Positions 10,930 to 24,600 of a stretch of DNA of 64,000 bases are shown here, in pieces. The position numbers were made by a program, and so were the translations under genes. The number at the start of each line of letters is the position of its first letter. Within the stretch, counting starts at the first letter, position 1. Below the pieces are notes generated by a model, which did not search any database, was not told where the DNA came from, and was given only the letters and a program-made list of their open reading frames with translations. The DNA is taken from assembly GCA_963576725.1 (NCBI GenBank), contig OY755239.1, positions 55,639,640 to 55,703,639 on the forward strand, read 5' to 3'. The DNA comes from Azorinus chamasolen. Taxonomy: Eukaryota; Mollusca; Bivalvia; Cardiida; Solecurtidae.

Positions 10930-11035
10930 CTTTCACGCCATCAGGGAATTTATGATTTACATTTGCAAACCGTTTGGATCCAGTTGTAAAATACCCCAAC
11001 AACTTGACATTTCATCAGAAACAACCCGTTATGTT
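10930..11035. mobile_element. MITE family D fragment
   Basis: CCTTTCACGCCATCAGG and GCAAACCGTTTGGATCCAG are recognisable. It stops where the GGCCGGTGCGCC element begins. Confidence 0.45.
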
Positions 11036-11049
11036 TATTAACAGATATG

Positions 11050-11595
11050 TATGGAAGGCCGGTGCGCCATACTAAATGCGAAAATGTGATTTGCGAAAGG
11101 CTAAATGGTAAATGCTTAATGACAAATGCCAATTACTATTTGGGGACTTCTAAATGCTAATTGCTAATCACATTGTACTGAGTGGTTGAACTGGATAAGT
11201 CAATATGGGAGGCGACATTTGTGTCTTTTTCCAATATTCATAAAGTACTATATATTTTTCTTCTTCGTGCCTCGAAATAACATAAACTGATATATATGGA
11301 AGGCCGGTGCGCCATGCTAAATGCGAAATGTGAAATGCTAAACGTGATCTGCTAAATGCCAAATGATTGAAACCGCCAAAAGCTCACGTTTCACACGAGA
11401 CAGTGCTTTGATCTGCATAAAGAAGGATAACGGTATGTATACTTAGAGATACACTTCTTTTTTTACATTTTAATAATGGGGGTTTACATTGTAATTAGAG
11501 TCTACTTTTTTCCTAAAGCACAGGTAGGCTTAAAGTTTTTATTTCAGGTAATCATTTGGCATTTCGCGTTTGGCATGGCGCACCGGCCTTCCATA
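11050..11595. mobile_element. GGCCGGTGCGCC inverted-repeat element plus an extra left end
   Basis: TATGGAAGGCCGGTGCGCCA at 11295 returns inverted at 11571-11595, bounding a 301-bp element. A second copy of the same left end at 11050 is followed by short runs of AAATGC words. The subterminal AAATGCGAAATG words are repeated inside both ends. The superfamily was not determined. Confidence 0.7.
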
Positions 11596-11751
11596 GCAAT
11601 GGAATAAATGACGATAATGAGATATGAAAGAAAGGAACAGGTTTTTTAGCAGACGACAATTACTGAGGATGCTAAGGATTGGGTGCAAAACCATTGTAAA
11701 TGCAAATTAGCCATCTTCAATTACTGGTATCCCATGTAGAGTGAGACTTCT

Positions 11752-11975
11752 TTAACCCTTTCCAGTTTCCACCATGAATATTCATGTAAGAAATAATAAA
11801 TTTCACATGGACACAAGAATTTATAGCCATGGCAGAAACTGTAGAATTATATCTATATTATATCATAAGCAAACAGAGCAGACCCAGATCAGACGACTCC
11901 TATAGGAGCCGTCTGATTTGGGTCTACTCTGTTTGCCAAGGCATAGAAAGGCGTGATTATGGAGTAAAGAGTTAA
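11752..11975. mobile_element. MITE family A, complete with TTAA flanks
   Basis: TTAACCCTTTCCAG at the left and GGAGTAAAGAGTTAA at the right. The hairpin GACGACTCCTATAGGAGCC is almost perfect. It shares the right TTAA with the following B copy. Confidence 0.85.
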
Positions 11976-12190
11976 CCCATTCCCTCATATTGACGACTCT
12001 GTAGAAGTCACCTTGTGAAACCATTGTGATAAATAGAGCATTTGCTCCTATAGGAGCAAATGCTCTATTTATCACAATGGTTTCAAACTACAAAATTTTA
12101 AAATTTCCCTTTACTGTAGTTAATGCTCCTTTTCAGTAGATTTATTCAAAGAGGTTGTATCTAAAAATAGCCTATGAGGGAATGGGTAAA
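11972..12190. mobile_element. MITE family B, near complete
   Basis: TTAACCCATTCCCTCATATT at the left, perfect hairpin around GCATTTGCTCCTATAGGAGC, right end GAGGGAATGGGTAA with a damaged TTAA. A good reference copy for the family. Confidence 0.85.
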
Positions 12191-12191
12191 A

Positions 12192-12423
12192 ATTAAACAC
12201 TTATACGCGAGTCAATCACTTTATTAACATTAAATATTTTTTATGATATTATGAAAAATTCCAGGAAATTATTGGCTTAGACAAAGCCTGTATACTCAGA
12301 TCTATATAATTACACGGGGAAACAGAGTGGACCCAGATCAGACGGCTCCTTCAGGAAAACTGAATATGGGTCTACTCTGTTTGCAAAGGCACTTAAAGGA
12401 GTTAATAAGAGGGAAAGGGTTAA
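12192..12423. mobile_element. MITE family A
   Basis: Hairpin GACCCAGATCAGACGGCTCC at 12326-12395, right end GAGGGAAAGGGTTAA. Confidence 0.7.
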
Positions 12424-12563
12424 CCTTCTGTACGTCGAGCACTTGTAGTCTGTAAATATTGGAGTCTGCTTCAATTCTACAAACTATATTTTGAAATAAA
12501 ATTGACAGATTGGATACAGATGGGACACCGGGTAACTCTCCTCAGGATACAAACTGTGTGTCG
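12420..12563. mobile_element. MITE family D, degenerate
   Basis: Shares the TTAA at 12420. A weak D hairpin, GGATACAGATGGGACACCGG, faces CTCAGGATACAAACTG. Confidence 0.45.
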
Positions 12564-12654
12564 TCACTTGATCTTTTGTTTCTTAAAAGACCAATAGAAT
12601 CGGAAGTCCAGTTCCACATTTTGGTAGACATTGATTTTTTCACAGCGTTGTCCA

Positions 12655-12660
12655 TTTATT
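12655..12660 (-). promoter_or_regulatory. Polyadenylation signal of the SLC16-like gene
   Basis: AATAAA on the minus strand, 120 bp beyond the TGA stop of the transporter's last exon, in an otherwise AT-rich 3' UTR. It is the first canonical signal downstream of the stop. Confidence 0.6.
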
Positions 12661-15600
12661 GTGTAATCCTACACATTTTGTATTACAGAGTATAAAATAA
12701 ATGTACATGTTTTAGTAGGAAACTGGAAACAGCCTTCTGTGTATGTGTGTTTGTGTGTGTTTTGTTTTCATCTGTCACATCACCACCGCCGGTGGCCGTC
12801 ATGGCCTATTGCGTCCAGCTCCACATCATCGTCGTCGTCGTCATCATCTGATTGACGCCTAACAACAATTAGGCGGGAAATGATCGCAAACACTGCGCAC
12901 GCAAGTAGGCACGCGCCCGCGAAGTAGTATGACACTCGGTTACCGTCTGCGCGATCGTCTATGGCGTCTGAAAATACAGAGCGTTGCTCAATTTCCATAG
13001 GTATTCGAACAGAACTACAGATAAAATATACCCAAATAATAAAATCGTCATTTCTCCATCAAACTCTATACTATGACAATAGGGTTTGGTGGGGGTGATA
13101 AAGGAGCTTTGAAAATATTGAAATTTACGTATCTTTTCTCGCTTCTCAGCCGTGCTAGATAAGCTGAGTAACTAAAATAGCCAAACTAGAAATCCTTATC
13201 TGGAACACCCCGTGACTAGTGTATTCATACGCACGATTGGGTAAAATCAAGACAATGGAAGGAATTCTTACAGAATTATACCAACATTTCTATAGGCAAC
13301 AACCTTATGAATTGAAATTAATATAAGTAATAAGCATGAATATGAAATTCTATTTATCATATAAACACTTTAAGGCTATTTAATTAACCGAAGACGTTGT
13401 TTTGTAGTTATGCTGGGGTCTGTTGCTATTAGATATGGAAGTCGTATTACGCAATGTAAAGTAGTACTTAACAAAATTCATTAATTTAATTGGTTTTAAG
13501 ACTTATTTCAGCGAGAAAAACAATCAAGCATGGGTTTTGTTAAAGCCGGGGGTTCTATACCCTCGGTTGGTCTGTTCCTACCGGAAACTCGCTAAAGCTC
13601 GTTTCCAACTGGAACATACCAACCTCGGAGATAGAAACCCCCATCTTTAACAAAACCCATGCTTGATTCTATTAATCTGGACTTCTGTTTCGGACACCCA
13701 GTAATAATTCTCTACCGGTTTGCACAGCAGATTGAGAATATGTCGGTTTGGATTTAAATTAGACTGATTTAGTAACTTGTTGTGTAGGTACATCGCATTA
13801 CTAGGCATGTGATACTAACCTCCGACGACTGAGGACACAACACTACCGACGCCGGCAACCAAACCCAGTATGCCGGCGACCATCTTAATGTGACGTCTCT
13901 GAAAGCCTTCTGGTATAGCATCCTGGATCACCGAATTAAACACGCCTGAAATCGACAGAGCCTGCGTGTTTGGTATGTCAGTAAGATATATGAGTTTTGA
14001 ACATGCCCTAGTAGTTGGTTTTATAAAAAAGGAACATGTATACAGCCTACTGTATAAGTTTCAAAAAGGAGTTCATTTCTTTGAAATGTATTTGTTTTGT
14101 AATCATCTTTTAACCAATTCTAACGTCTCTGTAAAAGGAAAACATTGTGATAAATATAGAGCATATTATTTTCCTTTTCGGTTGATTTATTTAGATTGGG
14201 TCTAAAAATACAAAATAGTATAGGAGGGAAATTATAGCCAGCTCAAACTGATGTAAAACAGATTATACATACTTGTTATTCATTCAAGCTTTTGAGAAAC
14301 TACTGACTTGTTATTCATTCAAGCTTTTGAGAAACTACTGACCAAGTGTCAAACAGCTTGGATCCTGATGAGACGCTGGGTTACTCGGCGTCTCATCTGG
14401 GTCCAAGCTGTTTGTAAATGACGAGGTCACGATTGGTAGGATAAGGGTTAATTTTTCTCTCGGTCTAGTCGAAACATTTTTTTGAATTTACCTCCTTTAT
14501 TATCGTATAAAAGTTCTCGGTTAAACTGAATATTGCTACTTACAGAGAAACCGCTGACGTTGTGAAAACGATTATTTCTACTTTCAACGCGTTTTAAAAA
14601 TGTATAAAAATACATAAAACATTTGTTTATATGCCGAAAAAAGTATATACACGTACAACAAGAAAACCGTTTGAATTAACGCTGAAGAAGAAAAACTCAC
14701 GTGCTTGATATCAAAGACCACGATGTCATTCGTCGATATTTTAGTGTTTATTCGGATTGAGTTTCAATTTCGTAACAAATTTAAAATAGACCGATATACT
14801 TTGCTCTACAACGAAAACGATTTGTTTTGTCAGCGAAAGCAATTTTTTTTTTATCACAGTGGCTGTTTTCGTTATAAGTTCAATTTGACAATCTTCATCA
14901 GGATAGTTAAACATAACCAACACCATGTTTAATGGTTTTTTTCATTGAAAATGTGCGTTTTCTGTAGAGACAATCACTTTAACCAATTACCTCATAGGCT
15001 ATTTTAGATTCTGCCTCTTTGAATACATCTACCGAAAAGGAGCATTAACTAAAGGAAAATATATTTTTAGAATTGTGCAGTGTTGAAACCATTGTGATAA
15101 ATAGAGCATTTGATCATATGGAGAAAATGCTCTGTTTATCACAATGGTTTCAAAAAGTGACTTACAGAGGCATAGAAAGGCGTATTTATGGAGGAAATGG
15201 TTAAATAATTCCCTCATAGTGACGCGTTTTGGCGCCTTTTGAAAGTCACATTTTAAACCATTGGTGATAAATAGGAGCGTTCTGTTTTACTTTCACTATG
15301 CTTTAAGCAGTCGCCTGCCTTTAACAATAAATTCTTGATGTAATTTAATGGCCGTTAAAGAGAGGTTTTACTGTAGAAGAAGAAGTTTCCTGCGCGTTAC
15401 AATTCAGCAACGAGAAAGAAAATCGTGAACAGAACATTACCTTCTGTGAATCCGAATATGGCAGAATATGCAGCCGCCCAGGCAAATGCCGTCATCTCTG
15501 GCACATGCAGAGCAAGTAGACCAATCAAAATGTCCATGGCAGCCATTACCGCCAAGTTAGCACCCAGACTGTGGCGTTTCCAGAACAGAAGAGCCAGCAA

Positions 15601-18600
15601 TCCAAACAAAGAACCGCCATTTTCAATCAGAGGTTGGAAGTCAATCTTAGTCTCAGAAAATCCCTTTTCTGCCATGATAGGCTGCATACCTTCGCTAAAT
15701 ATCGGTCGTCCTAAAATCATAAATAGCAATGCTACATTCGAGTAAGTAAAATCTCTCGGAAGTCACTCTTAAAATAAATACACGAGTCTTTAAAAACGGG
15801 CGATTGCTTAATGGGACGAATCTGACACAGAAAACTACAGCATGAGTTTTCTGCATAATCTTCATCCTGCATATACACCCATAATTAGACATCATTTTGG
15901 GGATCGCTTTAGAGGGATTTTACAGTATTATAGCAAAGGTGCCCGACGAATGCTTGGACTCACCCACAGACCCCCCCCCCCGCCAAAAAAAATGTGATCG
16001 AAGTATGTAAAACTAGCCTAAAACTATCTATTTGAACATTAAACCACTCCGAAAAACAAGAAAAACACGACCCGGGAAAAAATCCTATCGGGTCTATATA
16101 TGTATTGATAGATCGGAGTGATTTAAGATTCAAATACATGTATATAGTTTTAGGCTAGTTTTACATACTTCGATCATAATTTATTTTTTTTTTGGTAGAG
16201 GGGGGGGGGGGGGGGGGGTCCATGGGTGAGTCAAAGCATGCGTCGGGCACATTTGTATTATAGCAAGGCGTTGCTCGGTGTGTTCAACCTTTAATATAGC
16301 GATAAATTTATCGCTGATGAAAATATTTGCTAAATCAGAACTGGAAACATTTTCTTCTATCTCTTCAAAGACGTTATCAGTGTCAAACAGTTTATAGGTG
16401 CTGACGAGGCGTCCATTCTCTGTGACACATCTGGATTAACTACAACTATCATTAACAGTGATGCTCTTCAACCCCTTCCTTCGTGCAAATGGCTTTTCAC
16501 CCACCTGCAAACAGAGTGCACCCAGATCAGACGGCTCCTATAGGAGCCATTTTCATTAGGTTCTGCCCTGTTTGCCTGAGTAATAATATAGATCAGATTT
16601 GATAGTTTCTACTTTAGCAAACGTTTCATGTGTTGATATGCCATTTAAAAAATATAATAATGTAAATAGTTTGCATGATGTTATCATTTCTTACATGAGT
16701 ATTCATGGAGGAAAGTGTTAATGCATTAAAGAATACCCACGCACAGCAGCCCTGATCGCAAATTCAAGCGCTGTGTTTGCGACACGCGTGCCGTGCCAAA
16801 TTTTAAAGACAACCTTATTTTTCAAGCGCAGATAATTCTGCAATGCCTGGCACTAAACATAAAAAAACTGCCACTTACGTCTCTCATACTGGTGATTATT
16901 ATGTATGGCAAGTATTAATTCAATAACTTTACCCATGTGTAATGGCAAACTTACAAAAATACTCAAAGTTCAATGGGAGATAATTCTGCAATGCATGGTG
17001 TTAAACACATGACAATTTTGTCTTGCACATCAATTGTTCATGATTACTATGCATGTTATGTATAAATTTAATAACTTTCAGTTTGAATGACGAGTTTGCG
17101 ACACGAACTACCCATGTTACATGCCCAAGTGACAATATTCAAAGTTCAAGGGGAAATAATTCTACAATACCTGGCACTAAACACATACCAGAGTTAAGAC
17201 CACCCACAACCTCTGTTTCATGCTAAAATGACAAAACATGCTCCAAATTCAAGGAGAGATAATTCTGCTTGCTATAAGTCACGGTGTTAAACACCTGAAA
17301 CTGTGTCTTGCACATCTGCTCTTCGTAATTATTATGTATGTCAAATATAAAGTCAATAACTTTCAAGTTGAAGGAGGAGTTTGTGACACAAACTCCCTCT
17401 GTTCAATTGCGGGCGGACCGACCGACCAACCGCCCAACCTACAGGGTGATTCCTGAGATACCTCCTCAAACTTTGTTTGCGGGGGGGGGGGGGGCACTGG
17501 TAACATACTAAAGGTTAACGATACATAAATGCAGAAACATCAAGGTACAGTAAATCTCTCTATAACGGACACTTAATTACATCAAGTATTTTGTGCTAAA
17601 GGCAGGTGGCTGGTTAAAGCAAGGTGAAAGAAAAACAGAACGCTCCTATAGGAGCGTTCTGTTTTACTTTCACATGTAAACTGCCACCTGCCCTAGATGC
17701 CAACTAATTAACACAATTTAGTGGCCGTTATAGAGAGGTTTTACTGTAATATAACTTGCTTTGACTTAACTCTTTGTCTTATAGAGACGACTGTTAATAC
17801 CTTTGCACACAGAGTAGACCCAGGTCAGACGGCTTCCGTTAGAGCCGTTTGACCAGTCTGCTCGTTTTGCTAATGAAATCATATACATGTAAATGATTAA
17901 ATATGATTCTAAAGTACTGCTCTCGTAAAATATTCTCTTGTTCATAATGCCATTATCAAACTTTAGCTAATTAATATTCATACAGTATTTTCCCCACTAA
18001 ATATTTATGAGATAATGTGTTTGCCCTTTACCTGATGAATATTAATTACATGTAGACGAATGTTTATAATGGCATACAAACACAGGAAAGTCTGACCAAT
18101 TGTCATTTAGGGCAACTCCTGTGACGTACCTAACTGGTCAAGGAAGAAGACGAGCATCACGAGGTACAGAACTATATCCCTATACAGCTCTCCGCTGCAC
18201 ACTCTTTCCGAGCATTTCCGACTGCAGGAGTTGCCTGACATTGAGTCCCGCTCCCTTGACTTGTGGTTTAGGGGTTTCATTACCAAGCTGGTGACGAGAC
18301 TTACGCCTGAAAGATACAAAATCATTGTAAGTTTTATCAACCTTACCGCAGAAGGTGTCGGTTACAAACAAATTCATCTTCAGTTTGTTCTTCTTATTTT
18401 GCAAGGTTGCTAGCGCATTTAGTAACATAATACTAATAATGGACAATCACTTGTTGATTATTGTAGTCGAAAATAAAATGCTGCGTTTAAAGCGTTGCAT
18501 GGCAGAGGTGCATTTTGACGCAGTTTTTTTGCTATGGCTAAGCATCCCTATGTTCACATGCCATTACGAAATTTGAACTAATAAATACATATGGTGGCAT

Positions 18601-21600
18601 TACTTCTTACATTAATAGAGCTACATATAAAGGTGCGTACCTAAATAGTAAAATCGTCATTTTTCGACCAACCCCTATCATGTGACCATTCTTTGGAATT
18701 GTCTCTTCGAGGCGATTCTGAAGAGTGGTCACAGTATAGGGTTTGGTGGAGGAATAAAGGAGCTAATCTTGAAAATGGTTAAATGTACGCATCTTATCTG
18801 GAGATCTGCATTAATATTCACGGGGTAAAAGGCTTAAATGTGACGGCCTCATGTCATGAATGTGATACATGTACTAACAAACGATAGTGTACATTAAGCC
18901 GTTTCTTGATTAATCATTTACTCCATAGATACGCCTTTAACGCCTTTGCAAACCGAGTTGATCCAGATCAGACGGATCCTGTCTGATCTGTTTGAGTATG
19001 ATATAATATAGACATGGGGCCGTATTCCAGTAGCATCTTAAGTTCTCACCTAGATGGTTAGAAAATCCGAAAATGTCGCAATTTCTCAAATGAATCGAAG
19101 CAATATGGCGGCAATCTGTCAACTTAAGAAATTTCTTAAAGTCCTAAGGAAGGTTTGAGATTCCTTAACTTTTAAGGAGAATATCGCCGATCTTAAGATT
19201 TTGTTTAATATAAGAAGCTTCTGGAATACCACTTAAGAAATTTCTTATTTTTTGAGGAAAAAATGAAAGGATTTAAGATTTTTTTGTCTACTTAAGATTT
19301 TTTTTAACTTAAGATGCTACTGGAATACGGCCCCAGACTTCATAGTTTCTACTATGACCGACAGTTCCTATGTTCATCAATAGCTCATTAATCTCCACGA
19401 TGCCATTACTTCTTGCATGAATATTCATGGAGCAAAGCGTTTAAACTGATTAAAATTTCGCTGGCAAAAATATTGTCGTCATTAATTCTGAAAATAGCGT
19501 TTTTCAATTCCTTTCTAAAACACACCATTTGGGTTATGCTAAGGCCACAAATTCTCATTTAGCTCAGTAACCACAGAGTCACAGTCAATTTGCTAAAACT
19601 TACATTAACCCTTTCCCTGTTTATTACAAATTCCAATACCTACTTTAATATTCATGGACATACTAAATAATGAAATATGGAAGATAAACATTGTAGCGAT
19701 TTTAGAAACTAAAGACACAAATCTTTCAATATCCATTAGCAAACTCTATTTACAAATGAGTTAAAATGCGTTTATATGAAGGAAAGGGTTAATTAACTCC
19801 CCCCCCCCCCCCCCACACACACACACACGCACGTATATATACCGGTATTAGCAAGTGTTTACTTATCCCTTTCCTTAATGAATATTCATGTAAGAAATAA
19901 GGAATATATGCATTATAAATTAGCTGCCATTTTAACTGCATCATGAACAAGATATATTTGGATAATTTGGATCAGAATCAGTAGAATCCGATCTATAGAA
20001 TGCCACAAGCAAACAGACCAGACCCTGGTCTGGGTCTTCGGTGTTTGTAAAAACGTTAAAATGCGTTAACAGCAAGTAAATGGTTAAAGTACCAACAATA
20101 CTCCAGAGCAATAGATATTCGTGCGTACTCAATACTTAAACCTATTCCCTCATCGGCTAATTTTAGATCCAACCTCTTTGAATAAATCTACCGAGAAATG
20201 GAAAAACATAGTATTTTGTGGTTTGAAACCATTGTGATAAAAAAAGAGCATTCGCTCCTATAGGAGCAAATGCTCTATTTATCACAATGGTTTAAACGGG
20301 TGACTTTTGCAGAGGCGTCAAAAGGCGTCAATATGAGGGAATGGGTTAATCGTCATTTCTCCACAAAAACCTCGAAGAGTCTTTTCTAAAGAGTGGCCAC
20401 AACATACTGAATAAAGGGTTTGGTGGAGAAAAAAAATAAATATTTTTTTCTTGAAAATGTTTTAAATTACGCATCTTAACTGGACCTGTGATACTCAGAA
20501 CTTACAGCATACAATGTGTACTAGCACAAACCTGCCGGTATGGCTTGGTATTTGAAAGTTTTCCTCCATTCGAAGTTAATTGAGTCCACGAAGGTCAAGC
20601 CTATCACCAAGAAATTAATGAGTACAGCTCCGAGGCCGCTGATGACAATGGCGCGCATGCGCATCTCGTTGAAGTACTCGAGAATAGCAACAATGGCAGC
20701 ATACCGCACAAACGACGAACCTATTCCTGAAAATGATAATGGAAAAATATATACATGTATCCATAATTCGCTGTGAAAAAAACGATGTATGCTCAAATTT
20801 TGATCTCGTGCAATTTTGACTACTTCCGATTCATCAAGCTATTGAGAAACTATTAACTGAGTGTAAAACAGCTCGGATCCTGATGAGATGCCGGGTTACT
20901 CGGTGTCTCACCTGGTTTGAAGCTGTTTCCAAATGAAGGCCAGGGCGCCATTAGCATTATAAGGGTTAAGCAGTCAGTGAATACAGTTACAGTAAAACCT
21001 CTCTTAACCGGAATTCTAGTAGATAAGAAATTAGACACTGATAGGCAGGTGGTTGCTTAATGCAGGGTGAAAGTCATGCAGAAAGCTCCTAGAGGAGCTT
21101 TCTGCATGACTTTCACTCTGCATTAAGCTGCCACCTGTCTACATGACCGATATTCATACTAAATTTAACGGCCGGTTAAGAGAGGTTTTACTGTATAGAG
21201 AATCCCGTACTAAATAATCACCGATGCCATTTAACTGTGGCCGTGGGGCACACGTCTTTGCTTGCTGTATGTCAAATGTTTAGGATCCTACCAAATGCAT
21301 GATAGCTACTTAATGTATTTTAGATAGATAGAGGTCAACGACATAGAAAAGACATAAACAAACCTGCAACTCCACCGACGAGTATTTCGGCTAAGACTTT
21401 CTGGTCCTCTTCAAGAAAAGAGGCGACAATGAAGCCAACAGCAATTAGAATAGATCCCACCACTGACACCACTCTGTATCCCACGAAAACTGATAAAATT
21501 GCCGCAATAATCACTGAAAAATGTGCAGATTATATTAGAAAGTCATAGAATATATTTTATATTAAATTCTCTGAAATTCAAATTGAGGTTTGTTTCTATT

Positions 21601-24600
21601 GCAGAATTAATAGTTGTTTTGACATGCTTGTAATATTATCAACACGCTTCAGATAAGAAAACCCCCCAAAGAAACAACACAACAAAACAAAACAACAAAA
21701 CAAAAATTAAAAATCCATAACAAAAAGTATGAAAGGAAGTTTGTTTGCTTCTTAAATGATACTAATATGAAGTATCAGCGTGCATTTGAAATACCATACC
21801 CTTCACTCCCCGAATATTCATTTTAGAAATAATCACATCATGAATATAATTTAGATGATTTTTTAACGACATGTTAACAGGAAATTTTGGCCATATCAGA
21901 AACTAAACTAGAATCAGATCTACATTATACCATACGCAAACGGCGCTTACCTTGATTGATAGATCACTCCTACAAGAGCCTCGGATCTGGGTCTGTTCTG
22001 TTTGCAAGGGTGTTAAAAGGTGTAACAGTTTGAAAATGCTGATGTGATATGTAAGACAATATACATGTGTATATATATACTCACTACAGAAGAAGCTCAA
22101 GCACACAAAAGAGAAATTCATCACTCCACCAATATCGTCAACATCCGTCGGGATAGGAGGGGACTCAATGTTCCCGGCCGTGAGTCTCTGTGATATTGGC
22201 CCGTCACCTTGAAACCCAGCTGCAAACAGTTTGTACAACTCGGGACAGAACTCAGCTAGTATAGGGGGTGTTTCTCCGGTATTGGTCGGGGCAAACTGTG
22301 CCATACACTCGTAGAAATCTGGGTTTCCGAGGCTGAGGCACTGGGCTATGAGTGGATTTGAAAACCACGAATTACTCGCGTTGACTTGTGCTTGTATACC
22401 GTTGTAGCATGTCGTGTAATTTTCTGAGTTCTGATTAAAATCAGCATTGATGGACTCCACAGTCTCGTTAAGAGACGCACGAACGACAGCATTAGAAGAA
22501 GTAAGTACGGCGCTGCCGATACAGACCGTCCAAGCTGTCGCACCGCCATCTGGCGGCGTCTCCACGGTAAACTCCTCTCCGCCATCGTTTCCACCTTTCT
22601 TTAGTTTCTTGGCGATCTGAATAAGAATAAGTAATTAAGTTATTCAACTCTTTCGATGCCAAATATTGTCGTCCGCCAAATTTGTCGTCTGCTACACTTT
22701 TCGTTTGTTTAGATTTCTCCTTGTTTCTTTCAAAACATTACCACAGTAACAAACAGTTTGGGTCCTGATGAGAAGCCGAGTTACTCGGCGCCGCATGTGG
22801 ATTCATATTGTTTGCACAGGTAATATGTACAGGTGCGATAGTGTCAGTGAAAGAGTAAGCCCTATATACATAATAAGTGAAGATCCTGATTAGGGTACAT
22901 CTGTAAGGAGTATTCCGATCAGGGTCTATACAGATTGCATAAGACGGGCATTCTTCACAGTACAGAATTATAGATGACGCATATATACGTCACAAAGGGT
23001 GAATGGGTTAGGCATATATATTGATATGATTTGGTATGTTACTATATAATTGTTTGCATGTCACGTGATTTGATTAGACCTGTTGAATATGATGCATAAA
23101 TGATGGAATATGTAACGAGGTACTATATGTATAAGTTACGAATAAACTATGTCTATGTCTATGTCATAATAAATGACAGCAGTCTTCAACACTAATTATG
23201 GTCAATTATAATACAGCAAAACCTCGATATCCCGTACTCGGATAACTCGAACTTTGATATAACTCGAGTCAAAATTTAGGTCCCTTCCAAAATTAGTAAA
23301 TACAGAATTGTTCTAAAATTTACCATTGCACATATCTATATAGACATGCGATAGATTGATGCAGGTCGCAAGTAATGCTGAAAGTTCCTACAGGAGCTTT
23401 CAGCATTACTTCAACCTGCATTAAGCTATCACATCGAGAGAAATAAATAGGCTTACTCGAATTACCGTTATCTCGAAGTAATTTGTACGGTCCGTTAAAG
23501 ATCGCGATATCGGGGGTCTACTGTATACGCATGGCTTTTTTGTCGATACAATCATATTACACGAATCATTTGTATCCGGAGTAAATACCATGGCCAAATC
23601 TAACTGGCAAATAATAGTTTGTTGTACGACGAAAAAGTGTACGTATCGATGAAAACCGATTATTTTGTATCACAAGAGAGTTTTTCGATAAAAAATCATA
23701 AGACTAATTGAACATAATCAACACCACGACTTTATTGAGAAAAAAATGCGTTTATGGTAAAGACTGTCATTTTAACCCATTCCCTCATATTTACTGATGC
23801 CTTTTGACGCCTCTGTAAAAGTCACATTTTGAAAACATTGTGATAAAAAGAGCATTTGCTCCTATGGAGCAAATGCTCTATTTATCACAATAGTTTCAAT
23901 ACTTCACAAGTCTAAACGTTTCTCTTTTTTCTAGTAAATGTTCCTTTTCAGTAGATTCAATCAAAGAGGTAGTGTCTAAAATAGCATGAGGAAATCCACC
24001 AGTAGGTCAAGTGACGAGTTAAGTCGTAGTATTACTGGGTACTAACAGGTCATTTTTCATATTAATACAATGTCTGAGATAGCTTTAACGTTTTACTCCA
24101 TAAATACGGCTTTAAAAAAGTCGACGCCTTTGCAAACACAGTAGACCCAGATCAGACGGCTCCTGTTGGAGCCGTCTGATCAGAGTATTCTCTGTTTGCT
24201 TATGATATAAAATAGATATGATTATACAGTTTCTGCCATGACCAAACATGTATGTGTTCATGTGGTATTATAACAAAAAATCTAATTAATATTCATGATG
24301 TCATTATTTCTTATATGAATAGTCATGGAGTAAAGGGCAAACTCTAAAGTCTCTTTCATCGCCAATGTCGACATAGTACACTACATGCCAGAGGATGTTT
24401 AATGACTAACAGTGAAGACTCTGATAAGAGGGCTCCAAGGAATCCTTCTGTCTGGGTATACACTCTTTCATTCTTCGAATACTGAATATTCAAAGAGAAA
24501 TGGTCCATCACTGTTTAACAATAGAGGCCGTTCAGGATGAACGAGCGAAAGCTTATACTTTGCGAGATGATTTCGAATGACTAACAGTGTAAACCCTTGA

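Noticed and set aside
11895..12075. GC-rich perfect hairpins as transcription terminators or microRNA genes
   Set aside because: Dozens of copies with transposon-type borders show they are MITEs; a terminator reading is bacterial and does not apply, and no single copy stands out as a microRNA.
15425..15745. Plus-strand frame of 106 residues
   Set aside because: Opposite strand of transporter exon 7, which has splice sites, phase and family signature.
22346..22594. Second minus-strand frame over exon 3
   Set aside because: Different frame from the exon chain; using it would break the match to exons 2 and 4.
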